A DNA stretch of 64,000 nucleotides from Heliocybe sulcata (Eukaryota; Basidiomycota; Agaricomycetes; Gloeophyllales; Gloeophyllaceae): NCBI GenBank assembly GCA_004369045.1, contig ML213503.1:3203697-3267696 (forward strand). Direction: 5' to 3'. A program made the translations under genes and the position numbers. The notes beneath the pieces were generated by a model. It saw only the letters and a program-made list of their open reading frames with translations. It had not been told where the DNA came from and ran no database searches. Below are positions 23,566 through 33,711 of the stretch, one piece after another (position 1 is the first letter of the stretch; the number at the start of each line of letters is the position of its first letter).

Positions 23566-26500
23566 ATGGTTCGTCCCTCCTCCTCCCACACACTTCCCCA
23601 CACACCCTCTCGCCACCTCCATACAACCGCCTCCCTTCCCCAGCTCTACTCGCCCTCTCTTCATCACCGCCGTACCGAACCGCACATGAACTCCCCAGGT
23701 CCATCTCCAAGCGACATCCAGAACCACCTTTACCATGCCTTCCTTGAAGGTCGCACAGCCGATGTTGTACTCAGAGTCAGAGGAAGCTGGCAAGCGCTGT
23801 ATAAGTTGCATCGAGTCGTCTTGATACAATCGGTACGTCGTGTAGATCCTACTTGGGGTCGGCCGCACGGAATGGTAGAGCGCATAGATCGACAGCCTTC
23901 TCAGCGAGGTGCGGTCTGCGCGATACATCGGTCCTTCGCCCACCGGCTGCCCTGATTGGCTAGTCTCCCCTACAGTATCCGTTCCAGTCTCGTTCTAACC
24001 AGCGCTCTCTCATTTGCAGGGGTTCTTCCAGACTCTCTTTACGGGCTCTTTTCACGAGAGCCAGCACAAATTCCGCGCGAGTGGCCATAAACTCCTACCT
24101 GACGAGGTCGAACTTGTATTCGATGACCCGAATATCACCAGGCCTGGTACGTCCTCATTTCCTCAGACCGTGTCCTGTGAGGACTCACGGACCATCCTTT
24201 GAATAGCCTTCGAGTGAGTTCATACCTGACATCTTCTTCATTCATTTCCGTTTCGTCCGTTCCAATATAAGCTTCGAGCTTTCCGCAGTTTCCCCGAATC
24301 CAGACACAGTGTTCCTGCGGTCACTGATCTGCATGGGAATCTGTCCCCGATCCGTCAGGATTGGAATAGTCGGGCTGTGGAATGATTCTCAACTGTTGTT
24401 CCGTGTCTTCAAAACCATCTTACTGACGTCCCGCTGATAGAATCTGCATTGCACGATTGTATGGCGGCGGTCCTCCACTCCACATCTCGCCGTCCCTCCT
24501 CCCTTCACCATCATGTCCCCTGACTTCCTCGTTTCCATGTCCGCCGCATACCTCCTCGCCTATCCCTCCGAACCATCATTCAGCAACCCCACCTTTCCTC
24601 CTCTCCCTCCTCGCCACCGCCGTCTACCTGTCCATCCCCTCTGTCGCGTCCCAGGCTCTCTCCCTAATCCTGAACTCAGTAGGTCCATATACAGTCATGA
24701 GGTACCTTGGATTTGCTGTTGGGAAGGGCATTGGGTTGGAGGAGGGTGAGGACGATCTCAGAGACGCTGCCGTGGGCCTCGAAGGCGTCGCCGAGATAAT
24801 CAAAGAAGAAGATGAAGACGGTGACCAAGTCATGTCCCTTCCGGACTCACCGCCACCTGCACACAAGGAAGAAGACAAGACTCCAACTGCTGCTCTCGAG
24901 GACGTCTCGAAGAAGCTCGGGTTCATGGAGGTTAAGAAGGAAGATCCGATGGACGGCAGCGTCTCCAGTTCGTCGTCGTCCGAGGACTTGAGTGCGCAGA
25001 TGGACTCGGAGGCGAGCGAGCCCAGTTACTACTATGGTGCTGTGAGCGCGAAAGTTGGCGAGGCATGCGCGTGCTGGCTCGCGCGGTGGGGCAGGGACAT
25101 GTTCGAGTACGAAGAGAAGGTCGAGAAGGTTGTGGCCGAGGGCAAGGTATCCCCACCCGCGAACTTCCTCTCGGGGACGGGGCCCTCTCGTCGCCGCGCG
25201 ACTACCATCTCAACGACGCCCGAATCCCTGCACTTTACCTTCCGTGCGGGTGAATTCCATGCGAACGCCGCAGACGTGGTGGTGCCTCTCATCTGGCGCC
25301 GGGGTGGGCTGGACGCGAGCTGGGTGAAGGCGCTCGTGATGAGTGATTTCTTGTTTGTAAATGCGGAGAGGGAACGGTTTGAACTTGCTAAGGGAGTAGT
25401 GGAGATGCGGAGACGGCAGGGGCTGGATGGGAGGGAGGAGGTGGAGTGGGAGGAGATGTTCAGTACAGGAATTTATTATGCGAATATGGTGCGCAGGTGT
25501 TATTGGTTTGTGGCAGGAAGTAACTCACTGTTCTTCAGACTTTCGATGATTTAATGTCCATCTCGAAGGATGTCTCTCCGACTACGGGTCGACCGTATGT
25601 CTCCCTTCATGTTCTGCAGTCGGCCTCATGGACGCAGTCTGTTTTGCGCCATCGGATTAATTCGGGGCCTTTTGGGACGGCGTCGCCTCCTTCCACCCCT
25701 GGGTCTGGGCAGAGAGACAAGGAGCTCGGTGTCACACTGACGGCTGCTGAGATACGCCACTCTCTTTCAAACGCCGAGGCACAGGGGAAGAGCTACTACC
25801 CCATTCCCGCGGACTCGAGTGTACGCATCGGCGATACGAGCGCGCTCGAGAACGCGTCCATGGACGAGCTTTTCGCCTCCCCGACGTCCGAACCCGTGGA
25901 CCCGAAGAAGGTCTCGCGGCTGAGCACATCTGAGTCGACGTTCTTCGGCCTGCTCTCCTCCTCCTCTCAACACCGCGCCGCGTCCGCCTGCAGCGCTCCA
26001 GACGCGCGCTGGTCGACCTACCCTCCCTTCCGCTTCGGGGTCGAGTTCTGGGATGTGGACGAGCTGAAGGAGAAGAGCCGCCTGCACAGCCAGACGATCT
26101 GGTATGCTGGGAGCTTGTTCAACGTGTACGTACAGGTGGTACGGAAGAAGGGTGTGCCGGGCGTGCAGCTCGGCGTGTACTTGCATAGGCAGAGCAGCGT
26201 GGATCCGGTGCCGCCAAGGAGTGCGCCGAGTACGTTGACGCTGGGCAGTAGAGTGGTGGAGAGGGAGAGGGAGAGAGGGGCTGGTCACGATAGGAGGATA
26301 TCGGCGCCGAATGCCAGTACGGCCGTGCACCCAAGCGCGAGCCTCCCGTCGATTGGAAGCCCGCTGAGCAGGAGCACGACACCGGTGTCGACCTCCGCGT
26401 CGCTTCCTGGCTCGCCGGGGACGTCGCTCGTGACAGCGGGGGGCTCGTCCAACACTATCCCTGCGACGTCGCCGCCGGTGATGCCTCCGCAGCCGTACCG

Positions 26501-26738
26501 CGACCCGCGCAGTGCGATCTTGGCGTATTTTACAATCTCGTGCGCAAGTGCCACTGGTGCTAGTTTGACGCAGTTCACGAGCGCGCCGGATACATTTAGT
26601 GTGAGCCAGAGCTGGGGGTGGAAGAGTAGTAGCTTGAGGACGGAGGAGTATTTGGAGGTGGGTGGGGAGCAGGGGCAGAGGAGGAGTCTTGGGAAGGAGG
26701 TGAGTTTGAGGGCGACTGTTGTGCTGGGGGTTGTGTAG
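23566..26738 (+). CDS. BTB/POZ-domain protein with a 7-nt micro-exon
   Basis: The model is join(23566..23832, 24020..24146, 24207..24213, 24441..25488, 25539..26738): 2649 nt, 882 residues. A Pro/Ser/His-rich leader precedes a BTB fold (ADVVLRVRGSWQALYKLHRVVL, GFFQTLFTGSF, NITRPAFEICIARLYGGGP). The phrase RPAFEICIARLYGGGP needs CCTTCGA, a 7-nt exon, to join exons 2 and 4 in frame. The middle is acidic. The C-terminal half carries a conserved-looking region (FRFGVEFWDVDELKEKSRLHSQTIWYAG interrupted here for brevity by nothing odd in frame) and Ser/Pro-rich loops before YFTISCASATGASLTQF. Fungal proteins of this type are usually of unknown role; BTB domains dimerise and often recruit Cul3. The third intron is long (227 bp). 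Confidence 0.75.
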
Positions 26739-27347
26739 CCTGCTGGGTGGGTTTCTTGGCGTTGGTCTCCGAGTTCGGACGTTTGCTTGTGTCTCGCTCG
26801 TCTTGCTGTGCATACCCTCGTCCTTTTCCCTTTGTTTATCTCACTGGGGTGACCTTACGTGTCACAAAGCCGGTAGCGTACTTCACCCCTCCTCTTAATG
26901 GCGGATATTGGATCTGGAGTTATGCTCCCTGTTAGACTTCTGTAATTTTCTGTATCTACCTAGCGGTCTGGTCGTCCGACTCCATGTGTATCATTTATTC
27001 CATCCCATCTCCTTATTTCTCGTGCTTAGCGCTTATCAGTACATTACATGAAGGTCTAATTCACGAGATTCTGCTCTGCTCCCCACTGTAAACATGCAAT
27101 CAATCGCGGTGGCTGTAAGGAAGTACTGGTGAGTGCCCGACGCGACCGACGCGACGCGATGTGGCAAAGCAGACAACTTCTTGCCTCTTGCCGCCACTAT
27201 GTATGTCTTTATCCCGCGATTTCTCCGCTGCTACGCTCAAGAGCATGTCCATATATTTGGGACTCTCTATTCGCATTTGTGTCCCGTCATGGTAGAAGCC
27301 AGCTGGCGGCAGAGAACCGCAGACAGTATGTTTGAATCCTGACTGTC
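26739..27347. other. Intergenic upstream of repeat-family copy 2
   Basis: It contains the 3' UTR of the BTB gene and, from about 27130, sequence resembling the region upstream of copy 1 (19440-19510). No complete gene. Confidence 0.4.
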
Positions 27348-27482
27348 TCGTCATACGGCCAGCCGCCTGTCTGGAAGAGACAGGTGGGCCGGCGTAGATT
27401 GATGCTGCCAGCCATCGCCAGCCGCCAGGAAAGTGTATAAGAACCCCCTTCTCTCCCTGATATTCTCCATCCAGTTACTACG
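27348..27482 (+). promoter_or_regulatory. Conserved promoter of repeat-family copy 2
   Basis: It carries the inverted repeat CCTGTCT-GGAAG-AGACAGG (27366-27384) and a TATAAGAA box (27436-27443) 47 bp before the ATG. Both are conserved at the same spacing in copy 1. Homology between the two copies begins abruptly at CGTCATACGG. Confidence 0.55.
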
Positions 27483-30251
27483 ATGTCTTCGACTTCAGCC
27501 TTCTCTACTCTCTCTGCAATCTCTAGTACGACTGCGAGCTATAGACTCGAGTCGGTGCTTGACTTCATCAGCGTCATCAGTCTCTCGCGTGCGGCTCTTG
27601 CCCTGCGACGGCTATTCTCCCTCCTCTTCGGCTACTTGTCAATCCCCCAGCTCTCGGCGCCTCCTCCTGTGCTCCTCTTGGACGGCTCCCCTGCTGGATG
27701 GTACCCCGGCGACACGGCGAACAAGATGCTCTTCGGCACCCTTGGTCTGGCTTTCACAGTACTAGTCGGTATACTTTCGGTTTGGTTCTTCGCTACACGG
27801 ACACCCTCGCGCTCTTCGTCGGCTTCAAATGAACTCAGTGCCATTCTGGAGTCGACGTATAAATCAATTACACAAGTGGACGATATAAGATCGGCGAGTC
27901 CTGCTTCGGAATCAGTTGAGGTGTTTATGGCTAATATTCCGTCCTTCAGTCACCGCTCGTATGGGACTCTCATGATGGCCCTACGAGCCCTGCGCTTTGC
28001 CGCGCGTCTTCCATGGCCTTCACAAAACCCGACTACCTGAATCCCAATACTCCGACCGAGACTACGCTCCCCGGTCTCTTGCCTCCAGAAGGCCTGGAAG
28101 CTTGTACGCTTGATCCTTTGGCTCCATCTGTAAGTGCCTGAGTTGGGATCTGCTTTCCAGTCTCCAACCTCATTTTGTGTAGGACTGCAAGCAATCTTGC
28201 AATGCTTACCATGCGCCGACAAGCGGCCTCCAGTTTCCAGACCCTATGTCCACTGGCTTCGTCCCTTCTGAACTTTCTTCTTTAACCGACACCGCTCTCA
28301 CGCCTAGCCCGGATGCGCCTCCTCATACAATCCGATCGAGACTACGCTCCCCCGGTCTCCTGCAACGCAACGGGCCTAGCACTTACACCATGAACCCTGC
28401 GCTTCGCCACGCATCTTCCACGGCCTTCACAACACTCGAATACCTGAATCACTTGACCCCGACTGAGACTACGCTCCCCGGTCTCTTACTTTCAGAAGGC
28501 CTAGAAGCTTGTACGCTCGAACCTCCGGCTCCATCGGTAAGTGCTCAACTTGGTATTTGCTTTCCTGAGTATCTAACGTCAAACTGTTTAGAACGGCGAG
28601 CAATCTCGCCATGCCTATCATGCGCCGACAAGCCGCCTCCAGTTTCCGGACCCTATGTCTGCTGGCCTCGTCCTTTCTCCTCAACTTTCTTCTTCAACCG
28701 ACACCGCTCTCACACCTAGCCCGGATGCACCTCCTCATACAATCCGATTGAGACTACGCTCCCCCGGTCTCCTTCAACGCAACGGGCCTACCACTTACAC
28801 CATGAACTCTGCGCTTCGCCGCGCGTCTTCCACGGCCTTCACAAAAACCCGAATACCTGGATTCCAACACTCCGACTGAGGCTATGTTCCCCCGTCTCTT
28901 ACCTTCCGAAGGCCTGGAAGTTTGTACGCGTGAGCCTCTGGCTCCATTGGTAAGTGTTTGGCTTGCTGTTTGTTGTAATGAATATCTCACATCACCCCCT
29001 TTAGAACTGCAATCCATCTTGCAGCATCTATGAGGTGCCGACTGGCAGCCTGCAATCACCGGACCTTATGTCCACCGGCCTCGCTACTTCACCCTACTCC
29101 GCCTTTACATCCCGCCCGGCTGCACCGATTCATACAATCCCATCGAGACTACGCTCCCCCGGTCTCCTGCAACGCAACAGGCCCACCGCATATATTCCGC
29201 CGTCTTCGGCTTCCATGGTATGCCTTGCTTCTACATGTCCTTGCCATGTCTAATAGCACTGCTTGCAGTACTACACCAAGCATACTGGGACTGAGACTAC
29301 GCTCCCCGGCCTCCAACCCACGGGCAGTAAAGGTCGTATGCTGCCGATTTCGGCTCCATTGGTACGTATATGCGTATCATACAGCTGCATGTGTAACATG
29401 GCGTCTCCTAGAATAAGCGCAATTATCAAGCGATCTCCCAAGCTTCGGCTCCCAGACTCCGACACTCGAGCCTCCCCCCTATACTCCGTCCTTCAAGGCC
29501 CAAGATTACCCAGGATGCTCCAGGCGCCATGCAAGACTACCCAACTGGCTCAGGCAAGGCATTCCTGGCCGCTAGTACCCTCTCTTCTGCGTCCCGGGAC
29601 AAGACTCGCTCTCCCTTCGCTACCGACCTTCCAGCTATGAGGAAGAGATGCTTGGAGCAGGCCGCGAATCTGAACGCACGCCTTACGCGACTGCAGGACA
29701 AGGTGCAAGAGAGCAGAAGGAAGAGGGCCGCGAGAAAACGCGATGCAGGCAAGGCTCCACTAGCGGGACAGCCTCCAGACGATGCCCTCCTTGTAGACCG
29801 ACGTACGATGGCAGGACGACACGCTCAGCGCCGACGCGAGCGCTACTCGGGCGACATACTCTCGACGGGCACTAAGCCCTCGGCCACGACGACGACAACC
29901 CAAACGGAGAAGAATGGGAAGAGCCTTCGCACGAGACGGAAGAAGAACGCAGCACCGACGGCACGCGAGGAAGAGGTCGACCACCTGGACGCCACGGCGT
30001 CTCTCGAGGAACGCCTCAGGATCGACTTCGACGCTATCAATCGGCGACAGACGTCTCGGTGCGACATGCGGAACGTGCTTGCGATGGAACGACAGGGTAT
30101 AATACCTTCGACGGCAGAGGAACTCCAGGCTCTTGAGGAGGAGACTCGGCGACTCGAGTGCCAAGAACAGTATCTGCCGACGCTGCCGGAACCGCCGACT
30201 CCTGATATCTCCTGTGACTACGACTGCTCCATGGACGACGGCTCGCTATGA
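27483..30251 (+). pseudogene. Unknown membrane-anchored repeat-module protein, copy 2 (frame not conserved in one exon)
   Basis: Exons by alignment to copies 1 and 3: 27483..27893, 27950..28129, 28183..28536, 28592..28949, 29005..29217, 29269..29361, 29412..30251. This copy has seven exons against six in copy 1: the ~118-residue module exon is present twice (28183 and 28592). Exon 1 encodes the same membrane-spanning start as copy 1 with about 6 of 137 residues changed. The exon at 28592 is 358 nt, not a multiple of three, so the reading shifts near its end and meets a stop at about 28879. A shortened product of about 410 residues is possible. The first intron starts GC (GCGAGT) where copies 1 and 3 have GTGAGT or GTGAGC. 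The last exon (279 codons) is open and ends CSMDDGSL. Promoter and 3' flank are also duplicated. Function unknown. Confidence 0.55.
28058..29313 (+). repeat. Short DNA word array in repeat-family copy 2
   Basis: Seven copies of GAGACTACGCTCCC(C) followed by GGTCTC, at 28058, 28338, 28465, 28750, 28878 (degenerate), 29145 and 29293. Copies at 28058, 28465 and 29293 are 21 nt and read in codon position 1 (ETTLPGL). Copies at 28338, 28750 and 29145 are 22 nt and start in codon position 3 (RLRSPGL). Confidence 0.85.
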
Positions 30252-30934
30252 CTGGGACTGGGACGACTTTTCTCTTCTATCTTGCATAGCGAAAAAGACC
30301 GGGAAAAGTTACTCAAGAATGTAAAGTAGATAAAGTAGAAAGTACAAAAAACAAGTTTCGTCTTGTATGATAGGTCTGTATGCGCCCGTGTAGAATTCCC
30401 TTGTTAGAATTTGTATCAGCCCCGATGGCCTACAGTGTGTTTCAATGAGCATTGGATTTATACTGTAACACGACTTGGGTGCACTGACTTTCTCGGAACG
30501 GTTCGGTGAGCTTGTACCATCTGCATGACCCCCCTTTCATCCATGCACGTGATCTGCCACATCTTTTCGTACTCCGCTTGAACCGCGCACGCCATTGATT
30601 GACTAGGTGGGACGTTTGTAAGCGTATGTATCACGGCACTAGCTATCCAGCGCCCTGACGTCCACGTAGTATCTGACGCAGCCTTAGCTGCGACAGGACG
30701 TGATCTATGCATTCCTGGGCCTGAGCGAGCGATTCCACGACATGGCAGACGAACACATGAGTCCGAGTGCCGCGCTCCTGACAGACACGGGCTGCTCTGT
30801 TGGAGTATGTATAGTCCTAGAAAAGCAGGCAGATCAAGAAACTTTAGCTTCGAAAAGCAAGGTGAGCAATACTGCGGTCTTGCTATGTTCGGAAATCAGC
30901 TCTGGGAATATATATCAGATTGACAATGTCCAGT
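30252..30934. other. 3' flank of repeat-family copy 2 and unassigned sequence
   Basis: 30252-30465 matches the 3' flanks of copies 1 and 3, including the AGTAGAAAGTACAAAAAA-type stretch and TTTCGTCTTGTATGA. 30466-30934 has no gene that I can defend. Confidence 0.45.
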
Positions 30935-31448
30935 GGCAACCACATCAATCTTCATGAAGCTCCAAAGCAAGACCCGAACGCTCCCTCGGCGTCAGGTTTC
31001 TGCTAAAAGCTCGAGGCGTACCTACGGGCTACCTCTATAGCCCACGAAGATGTCGCCGCCTACCCTTTCCAGGGACCAAATGGCAAAGCCCCGCTCGTCG
31101 CCATGCCCAGCGGGGAGAAGGTCCCGGACTCCCTGTCCATCGTTCGGCATCTCAAAGCCACAGGCCTGTCCAAGGACCTTGACGCCGGCTTGAGGCCCGC
31201 CCAGCATGGCTGGAAGACATGCTCGAGAAAGGGTTTGGGGGTGCTTTGGACGCCAAGTTTGCGGACGGGAGAGAATACATTCGCCGGGTAGATGGGCCCA
31301 GACTGCACAGAGATGAATATTGCTGTACGCGTTCAACAGTCATCACCCAGGGTTTTAGCCAGAAGGGTAACCCGTAATTCATGTCCCTAGCACTGATGGA
31401 GAGGAAGGCGCGAGGAAGATGCTGGAGAAGTTGCGTCCGGAGTATTGA
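30935..31448 (+). pseudogene. Decayed GST/thioredoxin-fold (metaxin/FAX-like) gene remnant
   Basis: A translation from 30944 gives INLHEAPKQDP, a stop, then KLEAYLRATSIAHE, YPFQGPNGKAPLVAMPSGE, VPDSLSIVRHLKATGLSKDL and DAGLRPAQ. This is the N-terminal thioredoxin-like domain of fungal GST-fold proteins related to failed-axon-connections/metaxin. Later sequence (DGEEGARKMLEKLRPEY then stop, ending 31448) looks like the C-terminal tip of the same family. The bulk of the helical domain is missing and the frame contains a stop, so it is a partly deleted pseudogene of a host gene. No start or splice pattern can be given. Confidence 0.6.
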
Positions 31449-33287
31449 GGGATTAGTTAGACAACTAGAGCTTTCTGCGCATTGACGAGATACATACGAT
31501 GAGGTGTAGGATAATGATAATGAGCGGAGTTACGTAAGCATTTTCAGGACCCGCATGTGGCGTCTTTTGTGGCTGCAGAATAAAAAGCTCTTTATAGTCA
31601 GTTCCTGAAGCCAAGTGTCCTTAGCATAGGGCGTTCGTTAGAAGAGTAGTTACAGCACTATAGTGGTAATCAAAACTGCAAGGTAGTATGGACCGCCATA
31701 CGCGTCTAGAGTGCATCAGTATACCCGAGCACTGTATCAGCATTTTTGATGCAACAAATCATCAGCACAACTAGAGCTTGTTGCATCAAGTTCGTTTATA
31801 CTGTTAGTCTCTACTGCCAGCCTATGCCTGCTGCCAAATGGTGCTTCCAACCGGATTGTCCAAGCCTCTCCCAGTCCGATGATCCCGATGAGTGCCCCTC
31901 CTTTTGGAGGGGTTCTCCACCCTTGAATTCCGGCACACTTTTCGACCCACCATCACGGCATTTGCCGACATTGCTTGTATTTGCTTACTGTGGCGCTGCA
32001 GCACGGACTGTGGCTCTTCTTAGTACTTACAATTGCAGTCATCCTGCGCTTGTATCAGCCGAGCGCTGAGAGCGGTGTTCTAGTATCAGATCAAATGGGT
32101 AAAAGTAAGTAACTCGAACCGCCTCGGCTCCATACACCGAGTGGCAACGTTGGAGTCTACAAACTCGATTGTCGAGGTTGAATTTACCTCGAGGCCCATC
32201 GCTCGCCTCGACGGCAACGCTAGTAATCACTCACTCAACGACACAGTAGTACCAGACCCTTTCAATTTGTATATAATCTGTACAAAGGGTCTGGTTACGA
32301 GACAACAGCGGTATCGTTATCATGCCGCCTTCCGGCCCTATGTCCGGGATCCGGTGGATTCTGGCTACAATATTAAAGTGTATGCCAACCCTACCTGCTC
32401 ACAAGCACCCAGCATGGTACTTGAAATTACTTTCTGAGTGAAAGTAGAAGTATGTCTACTTTCTGTTTGCTTCTCTGCTTGAAAACTTACTTTAGCATGC
32501 AGTTTCTCGGAGAGCCTCTTAACTGGCCGTCCACTGCTATGCCCCGAGGTGAGCTTCGCTCAATTCCAATACAGGTGTATCGCTCGATGCTGCAGGGCTA
32601 GTTGTCTTAGCAGATCTTATAGTGATATTGACTGATTGACTGTCGCACCTCTCTTACGGGGACTTCCTCATACCTGGATGTCTTATTTCTTGAACCCGGT
32701 ATCCAGTGTCAGAGACATGCCCCCAATGTCCATGCAGGTGAATATCCGAGCACTGCATCGCCCAAAAAGGCCTATATACTTTCCACATGCAACTAGTTGG
32801 GAGGACATCACAGCACTGTTTTAACTCTGTACATTTACTCGGACTACGTGACACGGCCAGCAGATATCTGACGGGCTAGGGATCCTGCAGCGCACGCGAG
32901 GACGCGCGCGACGCTGCACCGGGAGATACTGGACATTAATTTATATTCAGTGGCACAATGATGATTCAGAGACACAATGCATCATGCATTCATGTCTCAC
33001 AGAGAGCATAAACAAAGGGTATGGAACTGTGCAACTCATGCTCACGATTCATGCATTAAAGGAGGGGTTAGTTACCGACGGCAGTCGGAGCTTCTCAAGT
33101 CGGAGATTGATTTTGGTACTCAACGGCAAATGCCGACCTTGTTGCAAGAGTAAAAATGCTGCCTTGCAAGAACCCTGGCTATCTTGCGCATCCAATATGC
33201 ACTCGTAAATCGTCTAAAATATAGCCAATTAAGTCTCCAAATTTTTGGGGTTAATTTATACCGGGTGTATACGTGCAGCGCTACTCT
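31449..33287. other. Gene-poor region with repeat words and one hairpin
   Basis: No gene recognised. A GATAATGAGCGGAGTT word at about 31510 belongs to the repeat family seen at 4063. A perfect 11 bp inverted repeat lies at 32252-32294. Open stretches (for example 32141-32437) are not supported by any recognisable similarity. Confidence 0.4.
32252..32294. repeat. Perfect 11-bp hairpin
   Basis: CCAGACCCTTT (32252-32262) and AAAGGGTCTGG (32284-32294) are exact reverse complements with a 21-nt AT-rich loop. It could be a small hairpin element or chance; nothing around it explains it. Confidence 0.5.
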
Positions 33288-33560
33288 CTGATAATGAGCG
33301 GGGTGCGAACCTTCCCTGATACCGGGCGGAGTTCGAATTGCGCTACTAGGTGAGTCCCCCGGCCGTAGGCCGGAAGAAAAAATCAAACAAAATACCCTAC
33401 GGTGCGCATAGCATCTTACTTGACATAGCTTACTCAGACGGTTGCTAGGTCTCGGATGGAATTGTCCACATGGCTCTTACGAGCCGACCCCGATTTTTCT
33501 TTTTCTTTTTCTTTTCTTTTCTTTTTTCACATCTTAGTCGTTATCGTGCCATACATACTG
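33288..33560 (+). repeat. Dispersed structured repeat, copy B
   Basis: It has the same order of parts as 4480-4930. These are a GATAATGAGCGGGGT word with B-box-like GGTGCGAACC, the hairpin CCGGCC-GTA-GGCCGG (33359-33373) followed by an A-run, the hairpin GGCTC-TTAC-GAGCC (33472-33485), a T/C tract (about 33494-33529) and ATCGTGCCA. The first hairpin differs from copy A by a paired change (T:A to C:G). Confidence 0.45.
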
Positions 33561-33711
33561 GTCCTCATGGAAGACGCAACGCAGCCACAGGGCCCGGAAA
33601 AGAAAGTCCACGTGGGTCGCGGCTACAGACTGCGAGATCGAGATTGAGCATGCCAAACACCGCCCAACTCCTTCCCGTCGTCGTTCAATTTGTGCCTCCC
33701 GCCATCCAAGG

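Noticed and set aside
25767-26813. A 348-codon minus-strand open frame opposite the BTB gene
   Set aside because: It is Arg/His/Pro-rich, shadow-like translation of GC-rich coding DNA; the plus strand joins in frame with upstream BTB exons.
28058-29313. Regularly spaced short repeats resembling a CRISPR array
   Set aside because: Spacing alternates, the 'spacers' are themselves conserved protein-coding modules, introns lie between them, and the genome is eukaryotic.
16222-30465. The repeated gene family as a retroelement or LTR element
   Set aside because: No reverse transcriptase, integrase or capsid-like sequence, no long terminal direct repeats seen at the unit ends, and the copies keep introns at identical places, which argues against retroposition.
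32141-32437. A 98-codon open stretch starting with ATG
   Set aside because: It spans the perfect hairpin, shows no recognisable domain, and lies in repeat-rich, gene-poor DNA.
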